From positions 1 to 64,000 of the forward strand of contig WNNJ02001237.1 in NCBI GenBank assembly GCA_012934845.2: a stretch of 64,000 nt of DNA. The letters run 5' to 3'. Under the pieces are notes generated by a model. The model saw nothing but the letters and a program-made list of their open reading frames with translations, was not told the origin of the DNA and searched no databases. The DNA is from Pomphorhynchus laevis. Taxonomy: Eukaryota; Acanthocephala; Palaeacanthocephala; Echinorhynchida; Pomphorhynchidae. A program made the position numbers and the translations under genes. Positions 51,173-62,850 of this stretch are shown piece by piece. Every line of letters starts with the position of its first letter. The first letter of the stretch is position 1.

Positions 51173-51800
51173 ATAAACCTATTAATGAGTTACATAGTCA
51201 GATAAGATTGAATTTTTCACTAGAGCGATGCATTTGTAGACATGATGAAGAAACCCGTGAAATCGAGAAAGTTATCTTGAGATACTTAAATGTACCAATA
51301 CATCACTATATTGTTCTGATATTGACCTAGAGATTATCGAGCAATGTTCTTGAGTCACTTAAGAGCTTGCAGTTCAATTCTTCCGGATGTAGAAAAATTA
51401 CCGGACAAAGTCGCTTTCTTCAACACTGACAATTCTTTCACCGTATTTGATGTTCTTACGTTTTTTCATTCAATTTAAAGGCGGTGAGAGGCGAACTGCT
51501 GGCATATGACGGAGCATGTATTGAGAAAAATTGACGTCAAAAAATGTTCGATCATATCGATTATTTTTTACAGTAAGAATTGTCTAGACGAGCATTTTTA
51601 TATCTCGTTGTTGAGCTATTTTTAAATACTAAGTTGTCCGGAATATTTTTTGCAATGTTGGTTCAACTTCGACGCTGTGCATATTTCTGATAATGCTAAG
51701 GTAGTATGCATAGGAAGTATGCATCTTACTATGATGCATATTTTGAGAAGACATCTAGAGGAATGATACCCTAAATTTTCAAATGTTGACCAATAACTCG
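51173..51800 (+). CDS. Unrecognised gene or gene remnant in several short exons
   Basis: Coding-looking pieces follow one another: 51173-51298 (VPVNKPINELHSQIRLNF, then EREIEKV-like charged sequence), 51332-51441 (AMFLSHLRACSSILPDVEK, then DKVAFFNTDNSFT), 51480-51532 (AVRGELLAYDGACIEKN) and about 51665-51750 (FNFDAVHISDNAK). Possible introns between the first three are only about 38-41 bases with GT/AG ends, and the phase between the first two pieces does not match. Either the exon limits are wrong or the gene is decayed. I do not recognise the family. Confidence 0.3.
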
Positions 51801-51839
51801 ATTAACCTCCGGCTAGATTTCTTTAATTTCATTATTGCT

Positions 51840-52840
51840 CTTAAGATTAGTTACTTTTAGTAGCCAAATTATATTAATAGCCAAAGTTATACAATTCTAC
51901 TTAAAAATATTTTAATTATTTTACATGATGTTAAAATAATTACTTTAGTTGGTACAATCAATTATAAATTTTATTGGCATATTATTGCCAATTAATTGAT
52001 AATCAATTGACATTACTTTCAATTTTCGCCTAATAATATTTGCTAAGTGAAATAACGTATTTCATTTTAATAAATTCTTTAGACAATTTTGTAATCAATT
52101 TAATTTAAAATATATAAATACATAAATCCAAATCATCTTAAATAATATTTGTATGATAATTTAGCAATTTAATTTCGAATTTACTTATACATACCGAAAG
52201 AAAAACTCAACAATGCAATTTATCTAGACAACTTTACAACATTTTGGTTATTGCTATCATCAGGTAAACAGAATACAAATCATAAGAATAAGGACAACGA
52301 AGTTGAAATAAGAAAAATTTAAAAGCATTTATGTAAAATACCACGAAATGTAACTAGATAAAAATAAGTAGAAATTAAAGAAATAAAAATAATAACTAAA
52401 TTTCAGGTGGTCTATCAAAGTGACATTACATTATGTCACACAGAAATTTTATTTTTAAATAGTGTGTCATTCATCCCATTCTAAACAACTGCTTCTTTAA
52501 TCAACTGACATTTTCAGTTATCCATATATGCAACATGCTTACTCATCATATGCTAATATATATTCCAAATGATCATTGGCAGTCCAACATTATTTATTAA
52601 TGCTTTAAGTTTAAGCATCAAAATATAAAGTGAAATGTAACTAATTAGAAGAAGATATCTATGAATAAGGAAATAGATAACTAGCATATCTAGAATTCTT
52701 ATTAATCCATCAAAATTATTTTATCCGTATTTTTAATTATTTTGGGACTACAAATATTTTTTTTGCCAAATAAAAAAAGATTTATTTTAAAGTGGCAAAT
52801 GCGTGCCAGCGCACGCTTACATGATCACAACAAAACATAA
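51840..52840. other. AT-rich spacer
   Basis: No gene recognised. 52440-52560 shares a diverged direct repeat with 55040-55135 (TTTTTAAATAGTKTGTC..., then TTAATCAACYGACA). Confidence 0.4.
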
Positions 52841-52847
52841 ATGTAAA

Positions 52848-54140
52848 TCATGTGTCGAGAAGGTGTGAAAGGAGGAGGTGTTTGAATGTGATAAAGGAGG
52901 GAGCTTGGCGGACGTCGAGAGGGAGTTGATTCCAGGCGAGTGAGGTGACGACGAGGAAGGATCGGAGACCATAGTTGTTGGAGTAATTGGGAACGTGGAG
53001 TAAGTGGGTATGACGGGAACGCATCGATAGCGAGGTGGGACGAGTGTCGTCTAAGAAAGGAAGGTTGATGAATGATGGGGATCCAACAGCGATGAGACGA
53101 AAAGTTACGAGAAGGCGGAGTTTGATGCGGATGTGGATGGTGGGCCAGGAGAGTTGGGCAAGATATGTGGATATGTGGTCTAAGCGACGAAGACGAAAGA
53201 GCACTCGAACGGCGGAGTTGAGTATGCGTTGTAGGAGTAGGATTATGGATTCTGGAGAATTGACGAAAAGGCTAAGGCAGTAATTGATTTTAGGGAAAAT
53301 AAGTGATGAAAGAAAATACATACAAGAACAGAAGCCGATAAGGGAGCGGATACGGTGGATGTCACGGAGAATTAAGTTAAACGAATGGACCTTGTCACGG
53401 ACGAACGGTTTAAGGGAAAGGTGATCATCGAAATGGAAGCCTAAGAAAGTGAGATTGTGTACTATGGGAATGATCGATGAGGCAAAAGATACAGTGGGAG
53501 GAGATATATTTGGTTTACGGGGGAGGATCCACATTATTTTAGACTTGTCAGGGTTTAGAACGAGATGGAGATTAGAGAGACGTTCGTAGATAGAAGAAAG
53601 ACAGTTAGGGGCCGAAATGCCGATATCGTGTATGCGATGTGTGGGTGCATGAGCATAGATGATGTCATCGACGTATTGCATGACGTTAAAGGAGAAAGGT
53701 TTGATAAACGGAGAGAGATCGCCAAGCAGAAGAGAAAAAAGCAGGGGACCTAGGACTGAACCTTGTGGGACCCCGCAAAAAATAAGGATGGGAGGGGAGG
53801 ATGATGAATTAGAACAGACGCGAAAGGAACGGTCGGATAGATATGAGGCAAACCGTGCTACGGAGTAAGAATAAAAGCCGTAATTATAACGAAGGCGAAA
53901 AAAGAGGACGGAGTGGTCGACAATGTCGAAGGTGGATGAGAGGTCGAGGGATATGATAACACTATATAGAGCGTTGTCTCGAGAAATGAGTAAATCGTTG
54001 TAAACTTTCAAGCAGGCGATTTCTGTGGAGTGATTAGAGCGGAAAGCGGCTTGGAAAAGAGGGTACCGATTGGATGAGGAGAAATAAGCGTTGATCTGTA
54101 TTAAGATGAGGCGTTCTAAGAGCTTAGAAATACATTTCAT
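52848..54140 (-). mobile_element. CR1/Jockey-type LINE, intact RT C-terminal half
   Basis: One uninterrupted frame of about 430 residues from the first RT box: ISKLLERLILIQINAYF, FQAAFRSNHSTEIA, ISLDLSSTFDIVDHSVL (motif A), CGVPQGSVLGPLLFSLLLGD, VMQYVDDIIYAHAP (YVDD catalytic box), LVLNPDKSKIMWI, FLGFHFDDHLS, and the C-terminal SLAWNQLPLDVRQAPSFITF. It is 5'-truncated at the RT start, where it meets the palindrome at 54131-54458. Lack of stops suggests a fairly young copy. The strand-specific GC content is higher than its surroundings. Confidence 0.85.
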
Positions 54141-54458
54141 TATCAACTGTCTTCTACAAAAACTTGCACAGGAAGCGCTACTTTCCCACACGTAGTCACG
54201 TGCCAAAATTTCTGGGTATAAATACCCGGGAAAAGTTCCCTTTCAAACTTGTGCAAGCATTGTCGAGAAGCAGGAGGAAGACAGCAAACATTTTTTAAAT
54301 GTTTGCTGTCTTCCTCCTGACAAACATGCTTGCACAAGTTTGAAAGAGAGTTTTTCCCGGGTTTTTATACCCAGAAAATTGGCACGTGACTACGTGTGGG
54401 AAAGTAGTTGTGCTCCCTGTGCAAGTTTTTGTGGAGGACAGTTGATAATGAAATGTTG
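54131..54458. repeat. Large palindrome (arms ~150 bp) at the LINE 5' end
   Basis: The arms 54131-54300 and 54301-54458 fold on AAACATTTTTT/AAATGTTT. They share CATTATCAACTGTC, AAAAACTTGCACAGG, CTTTCCCACACGTAGTCACG, TATAAATACCCGGGAAAA-like, AACTTGTGCAAGCAT and AGGAGGAAGACAGCAAACAT blocks, roughly 90% alike. The left arm overlaps the first bases of the LINE open frame. It could be a fold-back transposon or a snap-back at the LINE 5' end. Confidence 0.85.
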
Positions 54459-54665
54459 TATTAACAAGTTATCAAACAGTGAATACTTCAGTTGATGTCT
54501 GAGAGCATTCAAAATGACGAGATTTCCGATAAGAAATGCAAGTTAAAAACTCATAAACACTGTTAGCTGTAAGGTCATCAAGAGCAAGATTTAAACTTAG
54601 TGAACTTAATAGAGGATGATAAATACATGAATCTATTTAACTTGATTGCATCTGTGAGCTGACAA

Positions 54666-54893
54666 TTTTCTGATTGTGGGACGCTATTATCGTCGCAGGT
54701 ATTTTGTTTCTTTTTTGATACATCAAGACTACATATTTTTAATACAGCAGGTAGCGACCTGCTGTCTATTACAAGTAGCGACCTGCTGTATCAACTTAGT
54801 CAGCAGGTAGCGACCTGCTGACTATTACAAGTAGCTGTATCAAAAATAGGAACAAAATACCTGTGAGGATAATATTGTGCCACAATCAGAAAA
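54666..54893. mobile_element. MITE-like element with ~55-bp terminal inverted repeats
   Basis: Ends TTTTCTGATTGTGG...CCACAATCAGAAAA, continuing inward through CAGGTATTTTGTT/AACAAAATACCTG and TTTTTGATAC/GTATCAAAAA. The centre holds CAGCAGGTAGCGACCTGCTG-type hairpins repeated in tandem with CTATTACAAGTAG. It is non-coding, 228 bp. Family and target duplication are not determined. Confidence 0.75.
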
Positions 54894-54899
54894 ACATAA

Positions 54900-56300
54900 A
54901 TTTATGTTCAAATTTGTTTTTGTCATTTTTATAATGTAAACTATTGAACATTATTGTTGCATGTTTCTGGCTCATAGTTACTTGCCTAATGATTTTGGCA
55001 AATATGTGAATCGCATTATTATAAACAGGAAGGTGCAAAGAATTATTATTTTTAAATAGTTTGTCCTTTATCTTATTCTGAACAACCGACATTTTTTAAT
55101 CAACCGACACAAGTTTGATATTTACAATATGCATAAATAATTAATTTCGTTTAATGTTTGTAGATTTAATTTTTTACTAACAACTTAATGAAACAACATG
55201 AGAATAGTATTATATAAAGAAATTTTTATATAAACTATTAAAACAAAAAATAGTTGGTGTCAATGATTCATACCATTTTTTATATTTTGTTAAGGCAAAA
55301 AATAGATACAATAAACTTGTTAACATCGTTATATTAATAACGATATTAATATATAACTTAAATATAAGTTATATTAATATGATTTATATAACGATAACTA
55401 ATATAACGATATTATTATATAAGTTAATATAACAATATTAACTTATATCTTTATATTAATACATAATTTATTATTTATAATAATTTGTATTAATACTTAT
55501 GAATTTTTTTGCACTTTGTGATTTCGCGCTATTTATGAATTTTCGCGCGATCTTTAATTGATGTTATCAAGAAATTTCTTTAAATAATGCGAATTAGATA
55601 ACGAGGTAATAATGATAATTATGATACAGGTTTAAGGAGTATTTGAAAAAACATGAACGCAATGACATTCTGACTATTCACGGTAGATAATAGAGTTGCT
55701 ATCACAAGTAAAATTCAATATCGTTTAAAATATATCATTTTTTGTATAATTTTATTCCGTACATTTTGTACTTTTGATATCTCAAAGTACGAATAAAATT
55801 TCGCAAACTCGTCATTTTCAAACAAAAGTGATGAATCACACATTTGAACTAACGTATTCTTTAATAATGATGCACTTTAAAATTCCCAGCAATAACGTGA
55901 ATTGATATTTTACGGTATAAAAATGTCCTAGACTTGTTCTTTTGTTAATTGCAAAACCTTAATAATTTTCTGTAAAAAATAATTTATTAAAAAATAAAAG
56001 ATATTTCTATAATAAAATAATAGAATTTTCAATAAATTACTCTTTGACAATAAATGTTTGTAGCTTTTACGTTTTAATAATAACCTGAGAAATTTATTAT
56101 TAAATCCCGATACAGCTACGAACGATGGGGGGCAAGTAAAAAATTTACAAGATTTACAAAATAAATTTAATATCACAAATAGAAGGAAATATAATTTACG
56201 GGAAAAAAAGCTAGCGATTCTTTTCGTTCAGTTGCAGAAGAGATAGATTGTTCAAGTAATTGCGTATTCTTGCGAGCGTATTCTAGTAATTGCGTATTCT
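54900..56300. other. AT-rich spacer with repeat scraps
   Basis: No gene recognised. 56075-56170 is related to the tandem unit at 2498-2600 (shared CTGAGAARTTTATTATYAAAT, then TTTACAAAATAAATTTA). The translation LRNLLLNPDTATNDGG, then LQDLQNKF is open on the + strand but unrecognised. Confidence 0.4.
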
Positions 56301-56307
56301 TGGTTCA

Positions 56308-56580
56308 CTACATTGCTTTCACAAAATCTACAAATGCTGAGTTGCGAGATTTACAAAATTTAAGGTGATATCCATCGAGTGACATGAACATTACACAACT
56401 TCGTTTCTCTTTCGATTCAAATCGCAGTAAATCCGGACATAAGACTGCAGGTAACATTCTATGTGATACGTCAGCACACTGTAATTCTACATTCCAATAT
56501 GATAAATGACTTATTAAAGATGGAATTTGAAAAGATAGTGATGGATCATCTAAAAGCGAAACTATTGTAGATGAGGACAC
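56308..56580 (-). CDS. COMM-domain protein (COMMD family), last exon
   Basis: COMMD proteins form the Commander complex used in endosomal recycling. This - strand exon begins after a TTTAAAG acceptor (56581-56587) in phase 0 with GTG and ends at TAG (56308-56310). Its 90 codons show the COMM-domain pattern: an aromatic/Trp start (SYWNVELQCADVSHR), a P-x-hydrophobic strand (LPAVLCPDLLRFE), KEKRSCVMFMSLDGYH (strand then helix start) and a final helix ending FVDFVKAM. There is no ATG near the start, so it is an internal/terminal exon. The N-terminal exons were not found upstream on this strand, where the Penelope-like copy at 57.5 kb intervenes. Identification rests on pattern only. Confidence 0.5.
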   Translation of the reverse strand: MSSSTIVSLLDDPSLSFQIPSLISHLSYWNVELQCADVSHRMLPAVLCPDLLRFESKEKRSCVMFMSLDGYHLKFCKSRNSAFVDFVKAM

Positions 56581-56583
56581 CTT

Positions 56584-57497
56584 TAAATAGGTGACGAAGT
56601 ATCGTTTCAGATAGGTCTATTTGACTTGGTCTATCTGCTTAACATTAGCTTATGTGATAATAATAAAGCGTGACCCGCTTAATCATCGGGTGTCCCTACG
56701 TCTTTCGACAACGCGACCTTGTAACTTTATATTAAAAAATCGTAATGTGATAATTGTGTGAACTATCACTTCTAATACATTTTGGGTATAATTTTTTGTT
56801 TATTGTTTAACAAATACTAAAAGCGTTTATCATAAAAATAATAAATTAAATTTACAGAGCTACTTAATTATGAAAGACAATAAATCAACGCATTATGAAG
56901 ATTTAAATTTACGCTAACATTATAACCGAAACAACAACAAAAAGGACAGTTTGAAATGCAAAGTAAATACAAATCCAAATTTTGTAAAAAAAATCTTTTA
57001 TCAATTTTTTTGTTTTTATTCTTTGTAATAAATGCAATTTTTTTCTGCTATTTTAGTAACTTATATCTCTGTAAAAAAGCTAATTATTAGGCACTATATT
57101 CTAGTCAAACTATTATATATATTAAAACTGGTTTTTATGAAAATTCAAGTTTGGATGTATAGCTATTATATCAAAGAATTATAATGATTTTAATTTTCAT
57201 TAGTATTTTACCAAAAAAAACATTCAAAAACAGTTTCGAATGCAAAGTATGCTCAATAAATTCGTTAATTAAATTATCTTTACTACTTAGTTCTCTATAT
57301 AACCAAATAATGAACGTAAGATTCCAAGTTTAAATTGAAAACAAATTTAAATAGATCTCTGAAAATGGTGAGTTTTAAAAGACTATCGTGCTTTTCTTGA
57401 CGATATTTCCATTTTAATTTAAATGATTATATTAAAGAAATATCTTTGAATTTCCTCAAATGTCGTAGTTCTCAATAAAACTAATATTAACAAAATT
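56584..57497. other. Spacer/intron between COMM exon and Penelope-like copy 2
   Basis: AT-rich. A slightly GC-richer patch at 56620-56720 has no open frame. No gene recognised. Confidence 0.35.
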
Positions 57498-59850
57498 TAA
57501 AATAAACGTCATTTTTATGAATTGACTAATAAATAACAGACGTTGTATCAGAATAAGAATTAGAGGTCATCAGGAGGAACTGCTATGCTATCAGGTTTCG
57601 GCCTCTAACTCCTCTACCCAACATAGCAGCGGGGCCAAATACATGCTAATGATGTATTTCCTCTGAAATAAGTATCTAGTATCTTATTCTAATGCAAAGT
57701 ATATTATTTATTATTCATCCATAAAAATTTACCTCTAAAGAGTTTAAATTTATTCTTTATATTATTGTGTTGATTTATATATTTTACTATTTTCTGCTTG
57801 ATGTTATTTTTATAGTAACCTAGTTTAAAATATGTATCTATTAAATTATTTAAATGATTTTGAAGAAAGCCAATATCATTACATATTGTTGCAATTCTTA
57901 AAATTTCATTATTTAATGTATTATATTTTATATTATATGGTATGCATGAATGCTCATGCAAAAATATGTTTCTTGTAAATTTAAATGTCATCTTTACGGT
58001 ATAAATTAACAGTAGTTTTAATTTATGTTAATTTAATGACCATATCTGGATTTATACTTTCTTTATTATTAATATTGGTTTTAATAAGAATGAAGTTACA
58101 TGGATAAATTTGTTCACTTATTGAATAAAAATTATTAGAATTAAATACACATATATCATCAATGAATCGAAACATATATTTCATATATTTATATTGTTTA
58201 GATTTAGTTTTTACACAGTTGTGAAAAAATTCATATTCTATAAAGCTTAAAAACAAGTCAGCTATAATTGGGCTATTATTACCACCCATTGGAACACCTT
58301 TTACTTGTCTAAATATAGATGTCCCTACTTTTAAATAATTTTGATTTATCAAAATATTAAAGGATTCTATTAATTCAATTTTATCCATATATTTATATTT
58401 ACTTGATGGTTTAATTTTTGTTAGATAGGCGTTATAATTATTATAACATATATATGTATATCTTTTTCCGAGTAAATATTATTAGTAAATATTATATGTA
58501 TATCTTTTCCAAGTAAATATTATTTAAAAGTAGGGACATCTATATTCAGACAAGTAAAAGGTGTTCCAATGAGAAGTAATAATAGCAGCCTAAAATAATA
58601 CTAAAATAGTGTTTTATATTTATCAAAATATTTAAGGATTCTATTAATTCAATTTTATCCATATATTTATATTTACTTGATGGTTTAATTTTTGTTAGAT
58701 AGGCGTTATAATTATTATAACATATATATGTATATCTTTTTCCGAATATAAGATTAATTAATTTTACTAACGCTTCTTTAATATCTACTAAATCTAAATT
58801 TATATAAAGAGTACTAAAATCGTATGTATTTATATTTTGAAAATTTATTCCTTTTGTGTGTTCTAAAAATTCTTTTGTAGAATTAATACTGAAATAGTGT
58901 TTTATACCAGTATTAATTTCGATTACCTTGCAATATTTTTTAAAATGTGCTTAAATTACTTTAAGTATTTTATTCATATAGACAGAAAGTGGTTTTAATG
59001 TACATTTAAACGCACTACATATGAACCTAGGTTTTATTGGATTTTTATGTAATTTTAGATTCCAATATAATATAGGTATAGTTTTATTATCTAATTCAAC
59101 CTTTATACCCTTTTTATCCATTATAGAACAGTGACTTGTAATAATTGATTCTAACCTCAACTCACTACGTTCATATGTTGGATTTACATTTAAATCATTA
59201 GAATAAACATCTTTCATTAGTATATCATTATAAAGCTTTTTGCATATGGAGACAAAGTTATTACTAGCTTTATCAATAGTTGTTATTATATAGTTATCCT
59301 TTAATTTAGTAAGTTCTTTATACATATCTTTATTAATTTTATCTTTCCTTTTATAATTGTTTGTTATTTTCATTTTATTTTTAATTTTATCAAATATATA
59401 ATCTTTCCAAATTTTTATCTTAGATATATTCGAGCTTTCACTATTAATCAGCTTACTAAAGTAATCATTTAAGTTATTATATAACGAACTGTATATTTTA
59501 TTTTTGTCGTTGTTGTTATTTAATCTATATTTATACCCTTTCGATAGCAGCTTTCTTAATTCACAATTTTCAATTAATTCTAGATTATGGGTACATATAT
59601 GTTCATTTATTTTATCAAAACTAAGACTTTTACAATTGCATTCTGTTTCCATTATGTTTCTAATATTATCGTTACATATTGATTTTAATTCTTTATTATA
59701 ATTACAAATTTTTCGTCCTAATGGTGGTAGGAGTTTATACCTTATTTTAGGAATATATTTACTTAAATCTGACCCTATTATTTCTTTACATTTTGAATTA
59801 TTTAAAAGTCCGGCTATATTTATGTTATCTATACATTTATTAATGAATTA
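57498..59850 (-). mobile_element. Penelope-like element RT region, copy 2 (rearranged)
   Basis: Reverse-strand copy of 31962-34048 with very high identity by eye. It includes the same 3' terminal region (57498-57710), FRFIDDICVFN, VKGVPMGGNNSPIIADLF, TTIDKASNNFVSICKKLY and the same 5' limit near 59850. The frame is interrupted in several places. An internal direct duplication (58384-58470 and 58656-58745) brackets an inverted piece of the GVPM region (58527-58592). No GIY-YIG ORF is attached upstream (beyond 59850). Confidence 0.85.
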
Positions 59851-59879
59851 ATAAATGTTAATGAATTAATTCATTTATT

Positions 59880-60215
59880 AATTATTTAGTAAGTTCTTTA
59901 TACATATCTTTATTAATTTTATCTTTCCTTTTATAATTGTTTATTATTTTCATTTTATTTTTAATTTTATCAAATATATAATCTTGCCAAATGTTTATCT
60001 TAGATATGTTCGAGCTTTCACTATTAATCAGCTTACTAAAGTACATTTAAATAATTTATATAATTTAAGTAATTTATATACTTAAATTATATAAATTATT
60101 TTATATTTAAGTAATTTTTATATAATTTAAATTATATTTAAGTAATTTTATATTTAAGTAATTTTTATATAATTTAAATAATTTAAGTTATTATATAACG
60201 AATTGTAAAATATTT
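59880..60215 (-). repeat. Second short RT piece and AT fold-backs beyond copy 2
   Basis: 59885-60040 repeats 59305-59465 of copy 2 in the same orientation. 60045-60190 is a run of interlocking TATAATTTAAGTAATTT palindromes, ending in a further scrap of copy 2 (TTAAGTTATTATATAACGAA). Confidence 0.75.
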
Positions 60216-60429
60216 GTATTTACTATATTTTTAATAAAACGATAAAAATATATAAAAATGTGTTTAATTTTGACATCTTAAAAATTGCCATCTTAAAACA
60301 ATGTGTAACGAATTTGTACATTAATAAAATATGCAACGAAATTCTACTAAATCAAGTCATTTTTATCTTCATCAGATAATTAAAAGTATAAATATACATA
60401 TAATTTTGATTTTGACATATTGACAACTA

Positions 60430-60650
60430 AATCGTTATGAACGCAGTATTGGTGGAACTTGTCGATAGAGCTTTGCAAATTGACTCGATCATGTGAGAAA
60501 ATTACTAGGTCATCCGGGCAAATTACCGTTTGTTTCTTCTATTATCGCCGGTAAATCTGAGACTAAAAAGCAGAGGGCTTATAGGATCGCCTCGCAGTAC
60601 ACCACGATTTTGAATGAAGGCTTTAAAAAATTAACTCCGTCAAATATATG
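60430..60650 (-). mobile_element. LINE reverse transcriptase scrap
   Basis: The - strand gives FIQNRGVLRGDPISPLLFSL, then after a frame change a DDLVIFSHDRVNLQSSIDKF stretch preceded by CP where YA is usual. These are the GxxQGDPxSP and YADD boxes of a non-LTR RT. Only about 220 bases survive. It may be related to the pieces at 62590 and 63290. Confidence 0.65.
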
Positions 60651-60659
60651 AATGTTATG

Positions 60660-61550
60660 AGGTCTTAGCATCTCCTATTTTACATGAAAAATATGACCTT
60701 CTAACTTAACATTGCGTTTTAATTTTATACACTAATAGAAGCCGAAGAACAAAAATCTACAAAGCATTTTAATTTAATACATAAATCGTCAGTAGATTAT
60801 TCAAGCAAAATCTTTTAGAAAAAGGAAACTTTATAACAAAATCATCCCTTTGTGTCCGCAATTGTGTTAGGTTAAGGAATCGAATAAATTTGTACCAAAC
60901 TACATAAGCACAAAACTATAAATTATTGTGAATAAACAAGTTTATAATAAATATTTTGTTAACATTATTAATAGTCGAAATTAGATTTTAAACTGGGCAG
61001 GAAGATAAAATACTTTTTAAACTTCGAGCATGTCTACAATATCAAATACAATTAAAAAATAGCTAAATTTTACTTATTTGTAAAATGTGTAATAATATTA
61101 TTTAATTGATTTAATAAAATCATTTAATCTAAAGATATTAATCATATTAATCTTGGATATTTGGAATAAAACATTAAAATGACATTATATACATATTGAT
61201 CGGCAAACATTCGTACAAAAATTTGGGAGTAAAATAAAATGCATGAAACAGCTTGTATTAGATTTATATGTTATAAATATTTTATATTATAAAATATTAA
61301 ATAATAAAAATATAAAATATAGATAATATTATATTGATTAAATATTTTATTCGCATGTGCTTGAATCATTTACTATGATTGGACTAGGAACAAAGTCAAA
61401 ATCTGATACATAATAATCTAACTTTATTCAAACTGAGGGTATACGATATTTTAATCTATTCATAAAAGATTTTCTAAATTTAGATGTCATAATAATTTTG
61501 TTTAGATGGTAATATTTACATTTTACCCAATTATCATTCTACTTTTCAGT
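60660..61550. other. AT-rich spacer
   Basis: No gene or repeat recognised. A CTTTTCAG acceptor-like sequence ends at 61548, just before the next ORF. Confidence 0.4.
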
Positions 61551-61555
61551 GATCG

Positions 61556-61918
61556 ATGTGCGCGGCAAAGAAAGAAATTAGAAGTGGAAATTCACGAATA
61601 AGACCCCTAAAAAAACATCCTCCACTATTTGTAATAAAGAATGAAATGGAATCGATCAATTTTCCCCCAATTTTGGATACTATGCTTTGGATGTTGGACC
61701 AAATTAGAACGCATTCGGCGAACACTTCAATGATGATTTACAATCGTTTAAAACGAAAGATTAAGTCTAGCACAGGAACTACTGATGACACATTGGATCC
61801 GGTTGAAAGACATGAATCTGTTGACGAGAAAGACAATTATAATGTAATTGTAGTATTGAACGAAAACTGTGCATCCGAAATAAAGCGTTCATTAAAAATT
61901 ATAAGTGGCTTAAAATAA
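61556..61918 (+). CDS. Hypothetical protein or terminal exon, 120 codons
   Basis: Open frame with ordinary, non-low-complexity composition: basic start (RIRPLKKHPPLFVIKNEME), a helix-like NFPPILDTMLWMLDQIR, basic NRLKRKIK, an acidic middle, and IVVLNENCASEIKRSL at the end. It stops at TAA (61916-61918) with AATAAA at about 61946. A pyrimidine-rich CTTTTCAG lies seven bases before the ATG, but TGA is in frame directly after it. Translation would start at this ATG behind a spliced leader, or the true exon starts at a later acceptor. I do not recognise the family. Confidence 0.4.
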   Translation: MCAAKKEIRSGNSRIRPLKKHPPLFVIKNEMESINFPPILDTMLWMLDQIRTHSANTSMMIYNRLKRKIKSSTGTTDDTLDPVERHESVDEKDNYNVIVVLNENCASEIKRSLKIISGLK

Positions 61919-61949
61919 TAAACTTTATAAGTCAATTTTATCCATAATA

Positions 61950-62585
61950 AAAATGTTATTTCCGTAGTCATTTTTCTGATGAAGGGTAGTGGTGCTTAAC
62001 CCGCCTTAATCAAAACAAGTCCAGATTATAAAAACATTTTTTTAATTGTAAGAGACCAGTTTAATCTTGTAAATATCGTTTAGTTTTTATTCCGGTTTAC
62101 AATTATTGATAATAGTATCTATTCGATATCGCCATTCAATTCTAATTTAGAATTGAAAATATACTTACATAATTTAAATGTAATAAAATAATATATAAGC
62201 TAATGAAAATATATTTAGTTATACAATTATTTAAATTCATTTATTGTATTATGATTAATATACAAATAATCAGTAAATGAACTATGCAAAATGAAAAAGA
62301 TCACATTTTCAGTAATAACCAAATAACTGATATTGAGTTTCTATTTGATTTACTACAAACATGGCAAATTGAGACAAAGCGTATTATTGCAATTATGGTG
62401 TTCTTCAAATGATATTTGTAAATACTCAGCAACATTAATAATCGTTTTCTATGCAAAAAGCGACTGGTATATTTTGGCATTGATTGGCTAGTTACTACTG
62501 GCGAAATGTGAGCTATTGACAAATCATGCTCGGTCAAAATATTTATTTCATTAGTATTTTCTATTCATACTCCCTGCTCAATTAA
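61950..62585. other. AT-rich spacer
   Basis: No gene recognised. The - strand open frame at 62301-62537 lacks family features. Confidence 0.35.
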
Positions 62586-62589
62586 GCAG

Positions 62590-62850
62590 CAAGAGAATTC
62601 GTACCCGTTTTAAGTTCGAGAGTCGGTCAAAGTTATTACAACGGTGGACGCAATTGAGGTAGTTCGTGAACAAGTGTTGTTACAATTCGAACGCAAGAGT
62701 CATTTATATGCTATCTTTGTTGACTTTAAAAAAGCCTTTGATTCGGTTAAACGAGAAATACTCACCCGTAAATTGTAAATGGATTTCCGGATATCTGGTC
62801 GTATGCTGAAACTCCTGTGTAATATCATCTATGCCAATTCATTAAATGAA
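62590..62850 (+). mobile_element. LINE RT scrap around motif A
   Basis: Encodes VREQVLLQFERKSHLYAIFV, then DFKKAFDSVKREIL (motif A with its Asp), and after a stop DFRISGRMLKLLCNIIYA, the usual sequence following motif A in non-LTR RTs. It is cut off by AT repeats from 62850. Confidence 0.75.

Noticed and set aside
52848-54337. Open frames on the + strand (53035-53283, 53565-53753, 53659-53868) and the - strand frame 54143-54337
   Set aside because: They are antisense shadows of the LINE RT or products of the palindrome; no independent protein features.
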